Positions 18,021 to 25,923 are shown, counted from the stretch's first letter. The stretch: 64,000 nt of DNA from an uncultured Erysipelotrichaceae bacterium (GCA_934699415.1 CAKUWO010000001.1:1-64000), one strand, 5' to 3'. The notes: a model not told the origin generated them from the letters alone. Numbers and translations are program-made.

Positions 18021-18841
18021 TATTCTTCACTTGATGGCTGATTTTCAACAGCTTTTAACATCATGTCTTCTCTTGTAGCATCATCAATTTCATTTAATGC
18101 ATTATCAAGGGCGTCAAGAAGTTCTTTATTACCTTTTTTAACTGCAATTGATACTGCAGCATCTTTTTCAGCACCGCCAAATCCTTTGCCTTCGTCAAAA
18201 AGAATATAACTTAAATCTGTATTTGCTTCACATACTCCAATTGCAACTGGTAATTCTGATGTTACTGCATCAATAGCACCTGCTTGTAAAGCCTGAATAG
18301 CAGCTGGGAAAGTTTCAGAAGCAGGCTCATGAATTACATTAGGAATTTGATCAATAATTGTGTCATATAAAGTATTCATCTGTCCCATTACTTTCTTACC
18401 ACTCAATTCAGCAATAGAAGTAATTTTAGTTAAATCAGAATTCTTTCTAACAATTACTACTTCAGTTGAAATATAATATGGCGAAGTAAAGTCGGCTTGT
18501 TGCATTCTTTTCTCGGTAGCAGTCATGCCCGCAATAACTGCATCAATTTGGTCATGTTGAAGAGAAAGGATTAAATTATCCCAATCAAGTTTAACAATTT
18601 CTACTTTCTTGCCTAATTTTTCAGCAAGTTTTGAAGCCATCATAACATCGTATCCATCGCAATAATCAACCGATGAAATCTTAACAGAGGTATCACTTGG
18701 TGTTGTGCTTGACCAGTTATATGGCGCATAGTTGCATTCCATACCAACTTTTAAAACATCGTTATCTCTAGCAGTTGTACTACAGCCTACCAAAAACATC
18801 ATCATGAGTGATACTAGTAAAATACTTAAAATCTTTTTCAT
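18020..18841 (-). CDS. Amino-acid ABC transporter substrate-binding lipoprotein (lysine, by riboswitch)
   Basis: This 273-residue protein has a lipoprotein signal with lipobox LVGC (Cys20), so it should be membrane-tethered outside the cell. The rest is a bacterial extracellular solute-binding family 3 fold (LKVGMECNYAPYNW near the N-terminus, then VDAVIAGMTATEKRMQQADFT-type core about residues 100-125). It is the first gene of the operon, with ATG at 18841 and an AAAGGG ribosome site. The 5' leader is a lysine riboswitch ending in a terminator 20 bases before the gene. I infer that lysine import is switched off when lysine is plentiful. Confidence 0.93.
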   Translation of the reverse strand: MKKILSILLVSLMMMFLVGCSTTARDNDVLKVGMECNYAPYNWSSTTPSDTSVKISSVDYCDGYDVMMASKLAEKLGKKVEIVKLDWDNLILSLQHDQIDAVIAGMTATEKRMQQADFTSPYYISTEVVIVRKNSDLTKITSIAELSGKKVMGQMNTLYDTIIDQIPNVIHEPASETFPAAIQALQAGAIDAVTSELPVAIGVCEANTDLSYILFDEGKGFGGAEKDAAVSIAVKKGNKELLDALDNALNEIDDATREDMMLKAVENQPSSEE

Positions 18842-18855
18842 AAAGTACCCTTTCT

Positions 18856-18916
18856 AAACAAAAACCGCATATGCTATTACATACATATGCGGTTTAACCT
18901 CAATACATGTAATAGC
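18856..18916 (-). promoter_or_regulatory. Expression platform: terminator/antiterminator of the lysine riboswitch
   Basis: The terminator is AAACCGCATATG pairing with CATATGCGGTTT (arms 18884-18895 and 18862-18873), followed by TTTTGTTT on the minus strand. The competing antiterminator pairs GCTATTACAT (minus strand, 18907-18916) with ATGTAATAGC (18873-18882). The 5' antiterminator arm can also pair with TGTATAG at 19062-19068, the base of the aptamer. Ligand binding would therefore release the terminator. Confidence 0.85.
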
Positions 18917-19075
18917 ACCTCTTCTTAATTAAGAAGGAGTGATATAGATCTTATCTATATCCCCATATATATAATTTGCATTTATATATATTCGGCGACT
19001 TTACCTTTCAAACAGTTCATTGCTCGCCAGCTCCCTGTTTTACTATTTATTGTCGCAACCTCTATACAGTTAGTT
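18906..19075 (-). ncRNA. Lysine riboswitch (L-box) aptamer
   Basis: On the minus strand the leader carries the conserved lysine-aptamer blocks in order. They are TATAGAGGTTGCGAC, then AATAGTAAAACAGGGAG, then GAACTGTTTGAAAGG, then GTCGCCGAA. A long AT-rich P4-like arm follows, then TGGGGATATAG with CTATATCACT (P5). This order matches the class found before lysC and lysine transporters. It controls the three-gene ABC transporter operon. Confidence 0.88.
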
Positions 19076-19086
19076 TTTACACTCTC

Positions 19087-19115
19087 AGTTTATGATGAAT
19101 TTAAAATTCCGTCAA
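19087..19115 (-). promoter_or_regulatory. Sigma-A promoter of the lysine riboswitch/ABC operon
   Basis: On the minus strand TTGACG (19110-19115), a 17-base spacer and TAAACT (19087-19092) lie directly upstream of the riboswitch. Confidence 0.65.
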
Positions 19116-19139
19116 CTTTGAATTGTTTTTATAAAAATA

Positions 19140-19168
19140 TTGTAATTTGATTTCTAAAGTGTTATATT
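19140..19168 (+). promoter_or_regulatory. Sigma-A promoter of tRNA-Arg(CCU)
   Basis: TTGTAA (19140-19145), a 17-base spacer and TATATT (19163-19168) put the start about 5 bases before the mature tRNA. It is divergent from the lysine riboswitch promoter. Confidence 0.65.
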
Positions 19169-19179
19169 ATTAGAGCAAT

Positions 19180-19256
19180 GTCCTTGTAGCTCAGCTGGAT
19201 AGAGCATCCGCCTCCTAAGCGGAAGGTCGTGGGTTCGAGTCCCTCCGAGGACGCCA
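19180..19256 (+). tRNA. tRNA-Arg(CCU)
   Basis: This is a 77-base cloverleaf with acceptor arms GTCCTTG and CGAGGAC and encoded CCA. The anticodon stem TCCGC/GCGGA has loop CTCCTAA, so the anticodon is CCT. It is a single-gene transcript with its own promoter and terminator. Confidence 0.97.
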
Positions 19257-19265
19257 TTTGCTATT

Positions 19266-19292
19266 AAAGCGCTAATTATAGCGCTTTTTTTC
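19266..19292 (+). terminator. Terminator of tRNA-Arg(CCU)
   Basis: AAAGCGCT (19266-19273) pairs with AGCGCTTT (19280-19287) and is followed by a T run. Confidence 0.9.
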
Positions 19293-19314
19293 TATTTATA
19301 ATACTTAAAATTAA

Positions 19315-19341
19315 TGAAAAAAGCGGATATATAATATCCGC
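19315..19341 (-). terminator. Terminator of the arginine deiminase operon
   Basis: GCGGATAT (19323-19330) pairs with ATATCCGC (19334-19341), followed on the minus strand by T6. It lies 28 bases after the antiporter stop codon. Confidence 0.88.
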
Positions 19342-19368
19342 CTTTTCCTAAGATTTATAACAATGGAA

Positions 19369-20823
19369 TTAGAAGAACATCATGCATACGGTTAAGATAA
19401 CACCGCAAACAACACCAAGGATAACTAAGAGTTTACTTACCCATTTAAGATATACTTCGTAAGGAATTCTAGCTAATGCAAGACCACCCATGATGAAACC
19501 GCAAGTTGGAGTGAAGAGGTTTACGAAACCATTTGCAGTAACGTTAATCATGATAGAAGTTTCAACTGACCATCCCATACCTGCAACGATTGGAGATACG
19601 ATTGGAGCTGAAAGTCCTGCGAGACCTGATGATGATGGAACTAAGAATGATAAACCGATGTGGAGGAGGTAATCGAGGAATCCGAACATACCAGCTGATA
19701 CACCAGCCTGAGTTAATCCATTAACTGAAGCCTGAACGAGGTAATCACCGAATCCAGTTTCAGCCATGATAACAGATGTAGCACGTGCTAAAGCGATAAC
19801 AAGGTTAACAGAAATCATATCTGCGAAACCAGCTGTAACTACAGAAGCCATATTTGAACGATCTTCCATACCGATGAAGCCGATAAGGATACCAACGAGT
19901 AAGAACCAAGTAGCAGCATCATCGAACCACCAGTCACCGAAGCTAGCGCCTGTGAGGAATGATGAGAATCCGAAGAATTCATAAGCAGATTCTGATAAGC
20001 TTCCCCAAGGGATGAAACCAAGAATCATAACTACGAATGTGATAGCGAAGATAACAAGAACGAGTTTCTGTTTTCCAGTTAATGTAGGATTTTCTTCAAT
20101 TTCAGTTGCTTTACCGTAAGCAGCTTTGCATGTGTCGAGCTGTTCACTAGTGAAAATAGAACCATTTTTGTTCATAACTTTCTTAGCATAGCTCATTACA
20201 TAGACGATAGAAATGATTAAAGCTACAAGCCAGATAACGATACCGATGAGGTATACAGTACCCATGTTAACTTCAACACCAGCAGATGTAGCAGCATCAA
20301 CTGCAGCACCAGTAGCAAATGGGTTGATTGTTGATCCAAGAACACCAGTTCCTGCACCAAGAAGAACAACAGCAGCACCTACTAATGGGTCCATACCAGC
20401 AGCAGTCATAGTAGCAGCGAGAAGAATGTAGAAACCTACAGTTTCTTCACCCATACCGTATGTTGTACCACCGATAGAGAATAATGTCATTAATACAGGG
20501 ATAAGAGCTGTTTCTTTGCCATGGAGTTTCTTAACGAGAACATGGATGCCCTTTTCAAGAGCGCCAGTAGCGTTAACAAGTGCAAGGAAGGCACCAAGGC
20601 AGAATACGAAACCAATAACGTCTGATGCATCATGATAACCAGCAACTGGTGCCATGATAATCTGTGAGAGAGTAGCACCTACTACTTCAACAGCTTCACC
20701 AGCTTCGTTGACGTAGGATTTGCCATTCATGAAGATTGTTACGAGTGAAACGACAGCTAAGACAATGAGGAGAATGGAGAAAGTGCCCAAACTCTTCCTG
20801 CTTTTCTTTTTGACTTCAGTCAT
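19369..20823 (-). CDS. YfcC-family transporter, probable arginine/ornithine antiporter
   Basis: The 484-residue protein has about 12 hydrophobic segments. It belongs to the YfcC/C4-dicarboxylate-like anaerobic carrier family, with characteristic loops GGTTYGMGEETVGFY (about residues 116-130) and LGSTINPFATG. In many bacteria members of this family stand in arc operons. The role would be import of arginine and export of ornithine across the membrane, feeding the deiminase pathway. Here it is the last gene after arcA, arcB and arcC. A 75-base gap with a stable hairpin precedes it. Substrate is inferred from context, since YfcC proteins are not all characterised. Confidence 0.85.
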   Translation of the reverse strand: MTEVKKKSRKSLGTFSILLIVLAVVSLVTIFMNGKSYVNEAGEAVEVVGATLSQIIMAPVAGYHDASDVIGFVFCLGAFLALVNATGALEKGIHVLVKKLHGKETALIPVLMTLFSIGGTTYGMGEETVGFYILLAATMTAAGMDPLVGAAVVLLGAGTGVLGSTINPFATGAAVDAATSAGVEVNMGTVYLIGIVIWLVALIISIVYVMSYAKKVMNKNGSIFTSEQLDTCKAAYGKATEIEENPTLTGKQKLVLVIFAITFVVMILGFIPWGSLSESAYEFFGFSSFLTGASFGDWWFDDAATWFLLVGILIGFIGMEDRSNMASVVTAGFADMISVNLVIALARATSVIMAETGFGDYLVQASVNGLTQAGVSAGMFGFLDYLLHIGLSFLVPSSSGLAGLSAPIVSPIVAGMGWSVETSIMINVTANGFVNLFTPTCGFIMGGLALARIPYEVYLKWVSKLLVILGVVCGVILTVCMMFF

Positions 20824-20852
20824 AATAGGCTCCTTTTTATTAATAAGACGAG

Positions 20853-20886
20853 ATAAACCCTATAAGAGACTTCTCATAGGGTTTAT
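20853..20886 (-). repeat. Intercistronic hairpin between arcC and the antiporter gene
   Basis: A near-perfect inverted repeat (about 15 bp; arms 20853-20869 and 20872-20886, core AAACCCTATAAGAGA) lies in the only sizeable gap of the operon. No U-tract follows, so it looks like a processing or stability element rather than a terminator. Confidence 0.7.
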
Positions 20887-20897
20887 ATCTCTTATTT

Positions 20898-21833
20898 TTA
20901 ACGTGTGATAATAGTACCAGTATTTCCTCTGAGAGCTTCTTTAGCCTTCTGGAGGGAAGTAATTAATGCAGTACCATTTTCTGTTGCTTTAACATATTCG
21001 ATGCATGATTCAACTTTTGGAAGCATTGAACCAGGAGCGAATTGCCCTTGAGCAATATATTCATTAGCTTCTTCAATAGACATTGAACGTACTTCTTTCT
21101 GATCAGGTTTATTGAAGTTAATACAAACTGTTTCAACAGCTGTTAAGATTACAAGCATATCTGCCTTTAAATCGAGAGCAAGACGTGCAGAAGCGCGGTC
21201 TTTATCGATAACTGCAGCTACACCTTCATAACCTTCTTCACTTTCAACGACAGGGATACCGCCGCCGCCTACTGTGATTACCACGTTATGATTATCTACA
21301 AGCTGTTCTACGAAAGGAAGTTCTACAATCTTTGTTGGGATTGGAGAAGGGACAACACGACGATAGCCACGGCCAGCATCTTCAACGAAAGTGTAGCCCT
21401 TTTCTGCAACGATCTTGTCAGCTTCTTCTTTTGTATAGAACATTCCTACTGGCTTTGTAGGATGAGAGAAAGCAGGGTCGTTCTTATCAACAACAGTCTG
21501 AGTAATAACTGCAGCACATGGTTTGTCGATATTACGTTTCTTAAGTTCTCTCTGGATAGCCTGCTGGAGATGATAACCAATATAACCCTGAGTCATAGCT
21601 CCGCATTCAGGGAATGGCATTGCAGGTGTACCTGCACCATTTAATGCTGCGAAGTCAAATGCAAGGTTAACCATACCAACTTGTGGTCCGTTACCATGTC
21701 CAACTACTACGTCGTAACCCTCTTCCACTAAATCAACAATAGTGGAAGCGGTTTGACGTACTAAGGAAAGCTGTTCTTCAGGAGTTTTTCCTAAAGCGTT
21801 ACCGCCTAATGCGATTACAAGTTTCTTTCCCAT
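20898..21833 (-). CDS. arcC: Carbamate kinase
   Basis: This 311-residue cytosolic enzyme makes ATP and carbamate (which decays to ammonia and CO2) from carbamoyl phosphate and ADP. It is the energy-yielding third step of the arginine deiminase pathway. Family marks are VIALGGNALGKTPEEQ at the N-terminus, VVGHGNGPQVGMV (about residues 43-55), CGAMTQGYIGY and ITVGGGGIPVV. The length is normal. It starts 5 bases after the arcB stop, so the two are co-transcribed and probably co-translated. Confidence 0.97.
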   Translation of the reverse strand: MGKKLVIALGGNALGKTPEEQLSLVRQTASTIVDLVEEGYDVVVGHGNGPQVGMVNLAFDFAALNGAGTPAMPFPECGAMTQGYIGYHLQQAIQRELKKRNIDKPCAAVITQTVVDKNDPAFSHPTKPVGMFYTKEEADKIVAEKGYTFVEDAGRGYRRVVPSPIPTKIVELPFVEQLVDNHNVVITVGGGGIPVVESEEGYEGVAAVIDKDRASARLALDLKADMLVILTAVETVCINFNKPDQKEVRSMSIEEANEYIAQGQFAPGSMLPKVESCIEYVKATENGTALITSLQKAKEALRGNTGTIITR

Positions 21834-21838
21834 ATTTA

Positions 21839-22831
21839 TTATTTCAGAGTTGCATACATAACAGCTTTAATTGTATGCATACGGTTCTCTGCCTCGTCGA
21901 AGCAACGGCTCTGTGGACCATAGATTACATCATTTGTAACTTCCATAGATTCTAAGCCATATTTTTGATAAATGTCTTCACCGATGATAGTGTTACGATC
22001 ATGGAATGATGGTAAGCAGTGTAAGAAGATAGCTGTAGGTTTAGCTAAAGCCATAACTTCCTTATTTACCTGGTAAGGGCTGAGTAAAGCGATACGCTGT
22101 GCCCAGATTTCATCAGGTTCACCCATTGATACCCAAATATCTGTGTAGAGGATATCTGCATCAGTAGCAGCAGCCTTTACATCTTCTGTGAGTTCAATAG
22201 TAGCATGAGTTACTTCAGCGATTTCTTTGCACTGAGCAACGAGTTCTTCAGTTGGCATTAATTCTTTTGGACCACATGCAACGAAATGCATACCGAGCTT
22301 AGCGCAAACGATCATTAAGGAGTTTGCAACGTTGTTACGAGCATCACCGAAGAATACTAACTTTCTTCCACGTAAATCTCCGAATTCTTCTTTGCATGTG
22401 AGCATATCAGCAAGCATCTGTGTTGGGTGGAACTTGTCTGTTAAACCGTTCCATACAGGTACACCTGCGTTAGCAGCTAATTCTTCAACAAGGCTTTGTT
22501 TGAATCCACGATATTCAATACCATCATACATTCTGCCTAATACTAAGGCTGTATCTTTGATTGATTCTTTCTTGCCCATTTGTGAAGAACCTGGATCGAG
22601 GTAAGTAACACCCATGCCTAAGTCCATTCCGCCTACTTCGAAAGCACAACGTGTACGTGTTGATGTCTTTTCGAAAAGAAGAACAATATTTTTGCCTTCG
22701 AGATAACGGTGTGGTACACCATTTCTCTTCATGCGTTTGAATTCAGCAGATAATTCTAATAAATAGTTAATTTCTGCTGGTGTGTAGTCTAATAAAGTTA
22801 AGAAACTTCTTCCTCTAACGTTAACTCCCAC
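21839..22831 (-). CDS. arcB: Ornithine carbamoyltransferase (catabolic)
   Basis: This 330-residue cytosolic enzyme converts citrulline and phosphate to ornithine and carbamoyl phosphate in the catabolic direction. Visible motifs are the carbamoyl-phosphate loop STRTRCAFEV (about residues 56-65), FHPTQMLADMLT (about 135-146) and the ornithine-site HCLPSFHD (about 271-278). Sequence does not by itself separate the catabolic arcB from the biosynthetic argF. The setting between arcA and arcC makes the catabolic role nearly certain. Confidence 0.95.
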   Translation of the reverse strand: MGVNVRGRSFLTLLDYTPAEINYLLELSAEFKRMKRNGVPHRYLEGKNIVLLFEKTSTRTRCAFEVGGMDLGMGVTYLDPGSSQMGKKESIKDTALVLGRMYDGIEYRGFKQSLVEELAANAGVPVWNGLTDKFHPTQMLADMLTCKEEFGDLRGRKLVFFGDARNNVANSLMIVCAKLGMHFVACGPKELMPTEELVAQCKEIAEVTHATIELTEDVKAAATDADILYTDIWVSMGEPDEIWAQRIALLSPYQVNKEVMALAKPTAIFLHCLPSFHDRNTIIGEDIYQKYGLESMEVTNDVIYGPQSRCFDEAENRMHTIKAVMYATLK

Positions 22832-22866
22832 TGTTTTAATCTCCTTCTAAAAATTATATTTGTGAA

Positions 22867-24093
22867 TTAGTCTTCACGGATTAATGGCATAGACATGCAA
22901 CGTGGGCCACCGCGACCTCTTGAGAGTTCAGCACTTGGCATTGTTAATACTGTTAAGCCATATTCGCGTAATACTGCGTTGGTTACGTCGTTTCTTTCAT
23001 AGCAAACGATTACACCTGGAGCGATACATAATGTATTAGAACCATCGTTCCACTGTTCACGATCAGCTGCGATTGGGTCGCCACCACCGCATTGAATTAA
23101 TGTAACTTTTTCAAGACCTAAAGCTTCAGCTAATACTTTCTCGAGTTCAGTTTCCATCTTTTCAACTTTTAATGTGTCTGGTTTTTCACCCTTAGTAATC
23201 TTGAATACTTCTAATGGTCCTAAGATACCTGGATGGATAGTGAATTTGTCAACATCGATCTGTGTGAATACTGTGTCTAAGTGCATGAATGCTCTTGATA
23301 CTGGGATGTTGAAAGCTAAGATTGTTTCGATCTTGCATTCTGGGTTAGCGAATACTTTATGAGCGAATAAATCGATAGCATCTGGTTCAGTACGCTGAGA
23401 GATACCGATAGCTAATGTTGTTTCGTTTAAGTTGAGGATATCGCCACCTTCGATGTGGAATGGATCATATCTGTCATACCATTTGTTTACTAATCCCTTG
23501 AAATCTGGATGATAGTCAAATACGTATTCAGCATAGATTGTTTCACGGTTACGTGTTTCAGAATACATCTTGTTTAAAGAAACGCCATCACCTACTGATC
23601 CGAATGGGTCACGTGTGAAGTATAAGTTAGGCATTGGTTTAACAAGCATCTTGTTTCCACCGTCTACTAAGTCAATTAAAGAAGCATTAGGGTCGAAGTC
23701 GATTTCTGTTAAGTTAACGCCTTCCATTGTCTTTAATACTAATTCTTTATTGTCTTTGATTGAGTTGTAGAAGTTGAATAATAAATCATGCCAGTGCTGA
23801 GTTTTGATTCCTGCTTCACCGATGAACTGATGTAAGAATTTTTCTCTTACTGCTGGATCAGCATCGAATACTTCAGCTACTAAATCTTCGAGATAAACAA
23901 CTTCGCATCCATTTTCTCTTAAGATATTAGCGAAAGCATCATGTTCTTCCTGAGCAACTTTTAAGAATGGGATATCATCGAATAATAATTCCTGGAGTGT
24001 ATCTGGTGTGAGGTTGAGTAATTCTTTACCTGGTCTGTGAAGTAAAACCTTCTTTAAAGGTTTAATTTCACTTGTTACATGAATTCCTTTCAT
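22867..24093 (-). CDS. arcA: Arginine deiminase
   Basis: This cytosolic enzyme hydrolyses arginine to citrulline and ammonia. I set the start at the ATG at 24093 (408 residues, normal length, AAGGAAG ribosome site). A longer frame to 24126 would begin inside a leader palindrome. Catalytic motifs are FTRDPFGSVGDG (about residues 161-172), HIEGGDILNL, the His segment HLDTVFTQID (about 270-279) and the nucleophile Cys in GPRCMSMPL near the end. It is the first gene of arcA-arcB-arcC-antiporter. The genes of this operon look richer in G/C-ending codons than their neighbours, which may reflect high expression. Confidence 0.97.
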   Translation of the reverse strand: MKGIHVTSEIKPLKKVLLHRPGKELLNLTPDTLQELLFDDIPFLKVAQEEHDAFANILRENGCEVVYLEDLVAEVFDADPAVREKFLHQFIGEAGIKTQHWHDLLFNFYNSIKDNKELVLKTMEGVNLTEIDFDPNASLIDLVDGGNKMLVKPMPNLYFTRDPFGSVGDGVSLNKMYSETRNRETIYAEYVFDYHPDFKGLVNKWYDRYDPFHIEGGDILNLNETTLAIGISQRTEPDAIDLFAHKVFANPECKIETILAFNIPVSRAFMHLDTVFTQIDVDKFTIHPGILGPLEVFKITKGEKPDTLKVEKMETELEKVLAEALGLEKVTLIQCGGGDPIAADREQWNDGSNTLCIAPGVIVCYERNDVTNAVLREYGLTVLTMPSAELSRGRGGPRCMSMPLIRED

Positions 24094-24123
24094 TGTAAAT
24101 GTCTTCCTTTCAATTTTTATTTT

Positions 24124-24153
24124 CAAGGTACGGTCGGCCGCTACCGTTCCTTG
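24124..24153 (-). promoter_or_regulatory. GC-rich palindrome/5' hairpin in the arcA leader
   Basis: Arms CAAGGTACGGT (24124-24134) and ACCGTTCCTTG (24143-24153) pair with one mismatch around CGGCCGCT. From the putative promoter the transcript would begin about 3 bases before this hairpin. It may be a 5' stabilising stem or an operator. Confidence 0.6.
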
Positions 24154-24162
24154 CTTTACACT

Positions 24163-24192
24163 TATATCTTACTTGCTGAGTGAAGATGACAA
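24163..24192 (-). promoter_or_regulatory. Putative promoter of the arc operon
   Basis: On the minus strand TTGTCA (24187-24192), an 18-base spacer and GATATA (24163-24168) stand upstream of the leader palindrome. I see no clear ArgR, ArcR or CRP-type box. Confidence 0.4.
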
Positions 24193-24228
24193 AGGACATT
24201 TACTTACCTTTTTGTTGTAAAAAGAAGA

Positions 24229-24252
24229 AGAGGCTAAAAAAGCCTCTATTTT
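24229..24252. terminator. Terminator-like hairpin upstream of the arc promoter
   Basis: AGAGGCT (24229-24235) pairs with AGCCTCT (24241-24247), with T-rich flanks on both strands. No plus-strand gene needs it, so it may insulate the arc promoter. Confidence 0.55.
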
Positions 24253-24450
24253 TGTATTTTAAATATATGATTATGCTTCCTTATTATATACATATCATTT
24301 TTAGACTAATTTTTTCTTACATATTTATTATTTGTAAGATTTTTTTAAATTCCTAAAACATATAAAAATGACTATTCTTAATGATTTATTGATAAATAAT
24401 AAAAGGCTTTTATTATTTAGTTTTTGAAAATCTAAAATAAGAAAGCCATA
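24253..24450. other. Gene-free AT-rich spacer with two stem-forming repeats
   Basis: No credible reading frame is seen. It holds a small plus-strand hairpin, CTTACA/TGTAAG (24316-24338) followed by a T run. It also holds a near-perfect AT palindrome at 24393-24419. Confidence 0.6.
24393..24419. repeat. 27-base AT-rich palindrome
   Basis: Arms TAAATAATAAAAG and CTTTTATTATTTA are perfect 13-base complements around a single G. The nearest gene is more than 75 bases away. Confidence 0.8.
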
Positions 24451-24480
24451 AAAAATAAAAAACCCATTCAGATGAATGAG
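24451..24480 (-). terminator. Terminator of the tRNA-Asn/Glu/Lys cluster
   Basis: CCCATTC (24463-24469) pairs with GAATGAG (24474-24480) with one G-U pair, followed on the minus strand by TTTTTTATTTTT. Confidence 0.7.
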
Positions 24481-24496
24481 CCTCTATACCCTCGGA

Positions 24497-24572
24497 TGGT
24501 GACCCCCGAGGGATTCGAACCCTCGACCCACTGATTAAGAGTCAGTTGCTCTGCCAGCTGAGCTAGGGAGTC
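24497..24572 (-). tRNA. tRNA-Lys(CUU)
   Basis: This is a 76-base cloverleaf with acceptor arms GACTCCC and GGGGGTC, discriminator A and encoded CCA. The anticodon stem ACTGA/TCAGT has loop CTCTTAA, so the anticodon is CTT. It is last in a three-tRNA cluster read on the minus strand. Confidence 0.96.
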
Positions 24573-24581
24573 AAAACAAAA

Positions 24582-24658
24582 TGGTGACCTGTACGGGATT
24601 CGAACCCATGAATGCCGCCGTGAAAGGGCGGTGTGTTAAGCCACTTCACCAACAGGCC
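24582..24658 (-). tRNA. tRNA-Glu(UUC)
   Basis: This is a 77-base cloverleaf with acceptor arms GGCCTGT and ACAGGTC, discriminator A and encoded CCA. Anticodon stem CCGCC/GGCGG with loop CTTTCAC gives anticodon TTC. Confidence 0.96.
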
Positions 24659-24665
24659 ACTACAG

Positions 24666-24741
24666 TGGCGCCTGAAACAGGACTCGAACCTGTGACCATT
24701 CGGTTAACAGCCGAGCGCTCTACCGACTGAGCTATTCAGGC
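24666..24741 (-). tRNA. tRNA-Asn(GUU)
   Basis: This is a 76-base cloverleaf with acceptor arms GCCTGAA and TTCAGGC, discriminator G and encoded CCA. The anticodon loop CTGTTAA gives anticodon GTT. It is first in the Asn-Glu-Lys cluster. Confidence 0.96.
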
Positions 24742-25236
24742 ACTGCTCTAATAATATAGCATGACCAAATTATTTTGACAATACTTTTTTTAAATTTTTT
24801 TATAAAATTTTATTTATTTTTTAATATGCCTTTTAAAGCCTTTGCTTATCAATAGATTTCATTTTTTATCTTTTATAAAATTAAATTAAATTTCTTTTTA
24901 CCACTTTTATTATTAATTTAATTCTAAATTAAATTATCAGTCTTTATTATATCTAATACGATTATTAGCTTTTTCAGTTGAAGTTAAAGGCCATTCTTGT
25001 TTTCTATTTTTCATCTATATCTTTGCCAATTAAAGGTAATAACTGCCTGTATAAGTCTTTGTTATTTATGACATCTTCATTACGCATATTTAAAAATATA
25101 CATCTACACTTCATATATCGAATACAAATAAAACCATAAGGTTTTTGATACACAATTATTGACTGGCATGTTGAAAACGTTTTTCAAGTTGTTTAAATTG
25201 TAAAAGTAATAAATCAAGACCGTATGAGGTGATAGT
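24742..25236. other. Gene-poor AT-rich spacer
   Basis: These 495 bases lie between the tRNA cluster and ybaK. The first 200 are low-complexity A/T. About 24937-25185 on the minus strand looks more gene-like and may hold gene remnants, listed separately. The ybaK promoter should lie near the right edge, but I see no clear box. Confidence 0.6.
24937..25185 (-). pseudogene. Possible gene remnant: two short overlapping frames
   Basis: One frame is open from about 25185 to a stop at 25004 (QKPYGFICIRYMKCRC, ending LIGKDIDEK) but has no good upstream start. A second frame begins with ATG at 25014, overlaps it, and encodes 25 residues (MKNRKQEWPLTSTEKANNR, ending at 24937). Both have protein-like composition in an otherwise low-complexity stretch. 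I do not recognise either. They may be a decayed gene, a small protein gene or chance. Confidence 0.25.
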
Positions 25237-25707
25237 ATGCAGGAAAGTGGAAAGATATTAGAATCATTAAATTTAGAATTTAGATATATTGAACATGAAC
25301 CTGTTTTGGATTATGAGGCCGCTACTAGAGTGGATAAAGAGTTTAATCTAACAGGTCAAGAGTCAAAATGTTTGTTCATTAAGACTAAATCTAACAAGTT
25401 TTATTCTTTCATTACTTATGAAGGAGTTATTTTTGATCGTAAATTTTTTAAAGAACTGTTAGGTGAAAAAACTAGTATTGCTACCAGAGAAGAACTTATG
25501 AATATTACAGGGTATGAGGCAGGTTGTGCTGCACCTTTTCCTTATCCTAAAGAAGTAGGTTATATTGTGGACAATAGAATCTTTAATTTTGATAAATATA
25601 TTTGTAGTGCTGGTATTCCTACTGAGAGTTTTGAGATGCCAACTAGCAATTTGAAAGAAGTATATAAGCATGTAGATAATGAAGTTATCTACATTGATAT
25701 TCAATGA
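25237..25707 (+). CDS. YbaK/ProX-type aminoacyl-tRNA deacylase
   Basis: The 156-residue product matches the YbaK/prolyl-tRNA deacylase fold. It has an N-terminal EHEPVLDYEAA segment, a central GQESKCLFIKTKSNKFY strand pair with the conserved Lys, and GCAAPFPYPKEVGYIVDNRI (about residues 94-113). The family removes wrongly attached amino acids from tRNA (editing in trans), in the cytoplasm. Here the exact tRNA, Pro or another, cannot be decided. The ATG has a GAGGTG ribosome site. It stands alone with its own terminator. Confidence 0.87.
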   Translation: MQESGKILESLNLEFRYIEHEPVLDYEAATRVDKEFNLTGQESKCLFIKTKSNKFYSFITYEGVIFDRKFFKELLGEKTSIATREELMNITGYEAGCAAPFPYPKEVGYIVDNRIFNFDKYICSAGIPTESFEMPTSNLKEVYKHVDNEVIYIDIQ

Positions 25708-25735
25708 TTACACAAGAAAAGTAATTAAATGATAA

Positions 25736-25783
25736 TGTGCAAGAGATTAAGCCAATATAGCTTATCTACTTGTGCATTTTTAA
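25736..25783 (+). terminator. Terminator of ybaK
   Basis: A long imperfect stem pairs 25736-25752 (TGTGCAAGAGATTAAGC) with 25760-25776, then TTTTTAA follows. Confidence 0.75.
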
Positions 25784-25923
25784 TAATTATAGTTTTTGCA
25801 AGGTTGACACATTATCAAAAAGAATTGCTAATTATTAAACTTCTTATTTTTTAATTAAATTATTTCTTATGTTTTATATATTGATTAGATTTTTTGAAAC
25901 AATTTTAATTTAAAAGATATAAA

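Noticed and set aside
18842..19115. T-box leader before the amino-acid ABC operon
   Set aside because: There is a terminator/antiterminator pair, but the T-box core is absent and all lysine-aptamer blocks are present.
24094..24126. 11-codon N-terminal extension of arcA
   Set aside because: The upstream ATG is inside the leader palindrome and lacks a ribosome site; the ATG at 24093 has AAGGAAG.
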